This document shows positions 59,859 through 64,000 of a stretch of DNA of 64,000 bases, in pieces (the stretch's first letter is position 1; each line of letters begins with the position of its first letter). Position numbers and translations under genes: made by a program. Source of the stretch: Epiperipatus broadwayi. Lineage: Eukaryota; Onychophora; Udeonychophora; Euonychophora; Peripatidae. The notes beneath the pieces are model-generated. The model worked only from the letters and a program-made list of their open reading frames with translations, made no database searches and had not been told where the DNA came from. The stretch is taken from assembly GCA_028023455.1 (NCBI GenBank), contig JAQFVV010012405.1:10908423-10972422 (forward strand), in the 5' to 3' direction.

Positions 59859-60584
59859 AGTTGTATAATACATATATTAATTTGTTTGTGTATTAATTTG
59901 CTATACAGTCAATTTTTTAAGTTATACTGACCCTCTATATGAAAGTCTTGTTCAATTTTACCAATGATTTATTTTTGTTATTGTTGTTTTACTTCTATTA
60001 TGGAACTCTAGATGTGTGTATATATAATAGTTCATTAACATAATAATAGAAGTATTAACATATGAAAAGGGCACAAACCATAGTCTGAAACAGTATTGTT
60101 ATGTATGATTAATATTAATTTATAATAGATATTTTATACGATTTTTTGTTATTGCAACCCATCTTTGTGTCACATTGAAGTCAGATATGGAGAAGGTCGA
60201 TATATTCTGTTGGAAATCATTGTCTTGGTTTAATTTATGTATTTTTTTTAGATTTTGAATATTTAATATTATCCCTCATTTATCTAAATTTATAAATATT
60301 TAAAGAGTTTAATTAAAATTCTTGATTTGATTTTAAATCTTTAAAGTAAAAATATATTTTTATATGTAAATATAACATGATAAATTAAAAAAATGTAAAA
60401 ATTAAGTTGAAAGAGTTGAAAATATGTAAATGTGGTTTTACAATGATATGTAATATGTAAGAGTAATATAATATTCTTCTTCCTTTTCTTATGCATTGTT
60501 TTCTACTTTTATATATCATATCATTTACAACTTTCTTTAACATGTAACATTACTATTTTTTATATCAAAACTTTATTCTAATAG

Positions 60585-60611
60585 TTTCAACTGTCTGTCA
60601 GTGATCATCAG
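60585..60611 (-). ncRNA. hammerhead-like core at the left arm of the 60.5-61.3-kb pair
   Basis: On the minus strand CTGATGA (60605-60611) is followed by TC-ACTG-ACAGA-CAGT-T and GAAA (60585-60588), then CTATTAG. Both boxes and a 4-bp stem II are present. Stem III and the cleavage strand do not form convincingly, so this may be a decayed ribozyme. Confidence 0.4.
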
Positions 60612-60619
60612 AGTTACAA

Positions 60620-61180
60620 TATCTAAATATATAATTATATAATTAACACATTTAATACACATATTCATATACATACATAAAATACATAAATAAAATATAC
60701 ACTTTAACCTAACCATTATAAGTAATCATTTCCCTTTTTATTACTTTACTCTAAATTAATTATATCCACATTTATTTCATATTACTTTATTTTATTTTTA
60801 AAAATTGTTTATTATAATTTTACTTATAAAAACCTTTAACTTTTTATTCTATTATTTAATACATATTATTTTCTTTTTACTTATATTTTTAATCCACTTC
60901 TAACCTTTTCTTATTCTTATTAAATATTTTATAATTAACTATTAACTTTTTCCACATTACAAATTATTTTTTTTTACATTAAAAGAATTACTTACTTCTT
61001 TACAATCCTATTTTCAAAATCCAACTGACAAAATTTTCAAATTTTATACTTGTTTAACACCTCCCTCTACCATCATTTTCTTCAACTTTATTCTTTTAAC
61101 CTCTTCCATATACAAACTATTATTAATAATAATTATTTATAAAATTATTGTCCTAATCCCAAAATCCTTATGAAGATTTT
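60620..61180. other. strongly G-poor segment (plus strand)
   Basis: More than 500 bp contain only a handful of G but many C. This is a strand asymmetry not seen elsewhere in the window at this scale. It lies between the arms of the 60.5-61.3-kb inverted repeat. Confidence 0.75.
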
Positions 61181-61314
61181 GTTTATATTTTTAATCAATA
61201 TTGCCTCTTTAATTTTCCTATCCCATACTATTAGAATAATGTTTTGATATACAAAATAGTATTGTTAAAGTGTTAAAGAAAGTTGTAAATGGTATAATAT
61301 GTGGGAAATTATAT

Positions 61315-63285
61315 TTGTCTTGAATTAAGTCTTAAACACTGAATGTTTTGCCCTATATTCCTTAGAAGTGAGGTATAATGATTAACTTTGGAAATTAAGA
61401 TCTGCAGACCATTGGGTCTGTCTTCCTTTTCCAATGTTTAAATTTTTTAATGAATTTCTAAGAAAAAATGATTATATAATAAATACCATGTTTCAGACAT
61501 ATATTTTTACAAAGCTCTTAACCTATGACATATGGCATAGTACAGTATTTAGTATGATGTCAATAAGATGAGATTTGAATCTGAATTAGATAAATATTGA
61601 ATGTTTTATTTACAACTAGAGAGACCATAGATAACTTAGATAGCAATTTATAGTCATGATTAAATGGCTGTTAATCTACTTTAAGATAAAAATAAAAATT
61701 CTATGTTAATTTGATTATTTAAATGGGTATCAGTGTGTAGAATGTAAAAATTACAAATAATTTTAATATAATGTGTTCTATTATTAGGAAGGAATATGTC
61801 TTAGTCCTATAGATATCAAATCCCTGTAAAAATTTATCTTATAACTTTGCCTGTGATAATTTGATGTTAAGATGACTATATTTTTTGACTACCATATTGT
61901 GTATGATTATTAATGAGTAGAGTTTAAGATTAGTTAATTGAAAAATTGACTTAGAAATTATGGTTCAATTTTGTAATACTTCCCTTACTAAAAAGAATGA
62001 TTTCTTTGTATTTCTGTAACATGAAGGCTGTTATTACTTTGTTTATCATTATTAAGGTTGTTTCAATAGTAAACACAGAAGAATTCCCCTAATAAAATTA
62101 ATTTAAAATTACTATAATGGCATAACTTAAATGAAATTCCTTAAACTATTTGGACAAATATTTCTAAAATCTAATCAAAAAAAAGGTTAGAAATTTAAGG
62201 ACATTTTCTTATGTAGACTAGTCCAGTAACTAATTTTAAGTAATTATAAGCTTGATGATAGAAATAAATTGAATGTGAATTCTAAATGCATACATGCTTT
62301 AATTATTACAATAGATCTAAACTTTTCTCACAAGAAACCTTAAAAGTCCATAACATCTAAAGGATATGGACATAATAGCACCACATCTATTAATTTTCTT
62401 AGTTTATATTAGATGGCTCTGGATCAGGGTAAGTTAGTATTGAAAATATGTTAAATGTGATTGGAAAAAGTTATGTATTATTTGCAACATGTTCAATATC
62501 ATTTCTATTCATCTAGAATTGTTTGCAGTAAAGAAATCACTTAAAAATTGTACTTTCACAATAATATCACGATTTACTCTATTCACCTGTAAAAGAAAAA
62601 GAACGGAATAGAGCTTCAGAAAGAATGCATGATAGTATAATTTTTGGTGAATTATTTAAAGTTTTGTTTATATATACATAAACTTATATTGAAAAATAAC
62701 TGAACTATGAATTGTTTTTATGTTGTTATGTCAAAGGATAACAGTGATATTCTATCCAGTAGGTTTATCAAAGCAACAATCATGAAATATATATAAATGG
62801 TAATGGAATTTAAATTAATGATGATGATCAAATGAAGTATTCTGTACCATGTGCCATTATTCCATTACATATTCTATTTAGAATGCTGTTTACATTTGTA
62901 GATACATTAACTATTCATAAATGTTTGATTAAAATAGGTTTTATTTGAATCCAATGCTGATAAGGATGGCAGTTGTAGAAATAATTTATTGAAATGAAAA
63001 GCTATCTTGTAATATTGATTCTGTACTTTCTTCATCTCTTATTAATTTTTTTCTGTTGTTGCTTCTAGATACTAACTGACATAAAACATAATTTGGATAA
63101 TGATGATCACATTCACTTACTGCTTTCAACTAATTAACCATGGTTGAACAATGTATGTGTTTGATGATGATAATAAAGTGATTATGGGTTATGATAATAT
63201 ATTAAGAACATAATTATTAATGCAAATGAAACAAACAGTCTATATAACTACAACATAGTTATATATGTGAACATTCATTGATTTG
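61315..63285. other. AT-rich DNA, nothing recognised
   Basis: No gene or shared repeat seen. Confidence 0.5.
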
Positions 63286-63289
63286 AACC

Positions 63290-63418
63290 TTAAACTAACC
63301 CAAACTTTAACCATAACCCTAACTCTAACCCTAATTCTCTAATCTCTAACCCTAGCATACTAACTTTCACCCTAATTCTAACATTAACCCTAATCCTTAA
63401 CCCTAAACCTAACCTTGA
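63290..63418. repeat. degenerate interstitial telomere-like repeat
   Basis: Repeated CCCTAA-type hexamers (AACCCTAACTCTAACCCTAA and further AACCCTAATCC, AACCCTAAACC) with many substitutions. It matches the metazoan telomere repeat TTAGGG on the minus strand. It is internal, short and degraded, so it is an interstitial site and not a chromosome end. Confidence 0.85.
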
Positions 63419-63739
63419 CATTCAGAAAACATATGCACCTTTGATATAAGCAATAGATTTTTTTTAAATTTTATTTTATTTTCCAATTTCTATGAAATTA
63501 CTATTCAGTAGATTACAAAGTAAACAATATCTAATTAACGTTTTGGATCTTTCTTCTTAACAATATAAATGTACAAGATGAAATGGATAGTTTTAGGAAG
63601 GTTGAAAGTTTTGAGTTTAAGTCCCTTATAATTACTTTAAGTTTAGTATAGACAATATACATGTAGTTAAATATTACATATTCAGTCTGTATTCTGCCCA
63701 TCAGACTTCTGGTTATTTAAATGGACATATTATAGTCTT

Positions 63740-64000
63740 ATATGTGAGGGGGCAGAGTGGCTTAAAGTCATACAGGTATGACAATAATAGTGGCATCAAC
63801 AAGGGCTTTGAGGGTCCTATCCTCAGATTTTCAATGATAAGGATTGCTGAAGAGTTGAGGGTAGAGGAGATTGAAGCTTGTTCATTAAAGTTTGAAGATT
63901 TGCTATCTTAATATAAACTGAGCACTCATTGTATGTATGTGTGGGAGAGGGTGATCTGGACCAACTGATGAGTTCTGGTTCAGTACAAAATACATATAAT
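63740..64000 (+). repeat. 27-kb-family repeat, 5' part, cut by the window end
   Basis: It starts with a tRNA-like GGCAGAGTGGCTTAAAG, then CCTCAGATTTTCAATGAT, AAGTTTGAAGATTTGCTATC, CTGAGCACTCATTG, GATCTGGACCAA, CTGATGA, GTTCTGGTTCAGTAC and AAAATAC. The first hammerhead box is intact; the second is AAAA in place of GAAA. Stem II TTCTGGTTCAGTA is partly paired. This copy shows the family's upstream part best. Confidence 0.7.

Larger units (their letters stand above)
60510..61310. repeat. inverted repeat pair enclosing a G-poor segment
   Basis: The left arm (about 60510-60584), read on the minus strand, contains CTATTAGAATAAAG, TTTTGATATAAAAAATAG and GTTAAAGAAAGTTGTAAATG. The right arm (61228-61310) reads CTATTAGAATAATG, TTTTGATATACAAAATAG and GTTAAAGAAAGTTGTAAATG on the plus strand. 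No coding region was recognised between them. Confidence 0.8.

Overview
The window is strongly AT-rich, repeat-dense eukaryotic DNA. It looks like a gene desert or a very large intron of an invertebrate. A mollusc, perhaps a cephalopod, is my guess, based on the mix of tRNA-derived SINEs, Penelope-like retroelement relics, hammerhead-bearing repeats and huge simple-sequence tracts; no gene proves it. I found no complete protein-coding gene, no rRNA, no genuine tRNA gene and no CRISPR. Most open reading frames are chance frames in AT-rich or microsatellite DNA.

The main content is a set of repeats that carry type I hammerhead ribozyme architecture. The clearest is a roughly 409-bp tandem repeat at 37391-40949: five and a half units in one orientation, then three and a third in the other. 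Intact units encode a 58-nt fold with stem Ib, stem Ia, the CTGACGA box, stem II, the GAAA box, a very short stem III and a cleavage C. The orientation switch (39583-39609) lies inside the ribozyme. Other repeats (47770-47828, 27186-27244, 27471-27529, 52264-52318, 32700-32975, plus decayed ones near 33.3, 46.2 and 60.6 kb) share the plan, and many lie in inverted pairs. A decayed relative of the 409-bp unit lies at 12355-12895.

Two degenerate Penelope-like element (PLE) 3' ends, recognised by their GIY-YIG endonuclease region, lie at 55850-56345 and 59079-59677. The first is flanked by inverted terminal repeats, and the same terminal repeat forms a coding-free palindrome at 30355-30940. PLEs are known to carry hammerhead motifs in their terminal repeats, so these relics may be related to the ribozyme repeats.

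Layout. 1-8.7 kb: mostly unique AT-rich DNA with a few higher-complexity blocks that may be conserved noncoding DNA. 8.7-19.3 kb: a SINE, a CRE/CCAAT-bearing repeat in two forms, the decayed satellite relative, foldback families and AAT tracts. 19.3-25.3 kb: sparse; one block with two POU octamers and a decayed NHL-like reading frame. 25.3-27.7 kb: nested palindromes around a 563-bp pure purine tract. 29.3-31 kb: the CRE repeat flanked by 165-bp direct repeats, then a PLE-type palindrome. 32.7-37.4 kb: foldbacks, TATC microsatellites and a SINE. 37.4-41 kb: the hammerhead satellite palindrome. 41-55 kb: AT-rich DNA with dispersed repeats and one candidate exon at 54914-54994. 55-61.3 kb: PLE relics, a giant CTT tract and a foldback enclosing a G-poor segment. 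63.3 kb: degenerate telomere-like repeats. The window ends inside another hammerhead-family repeat.
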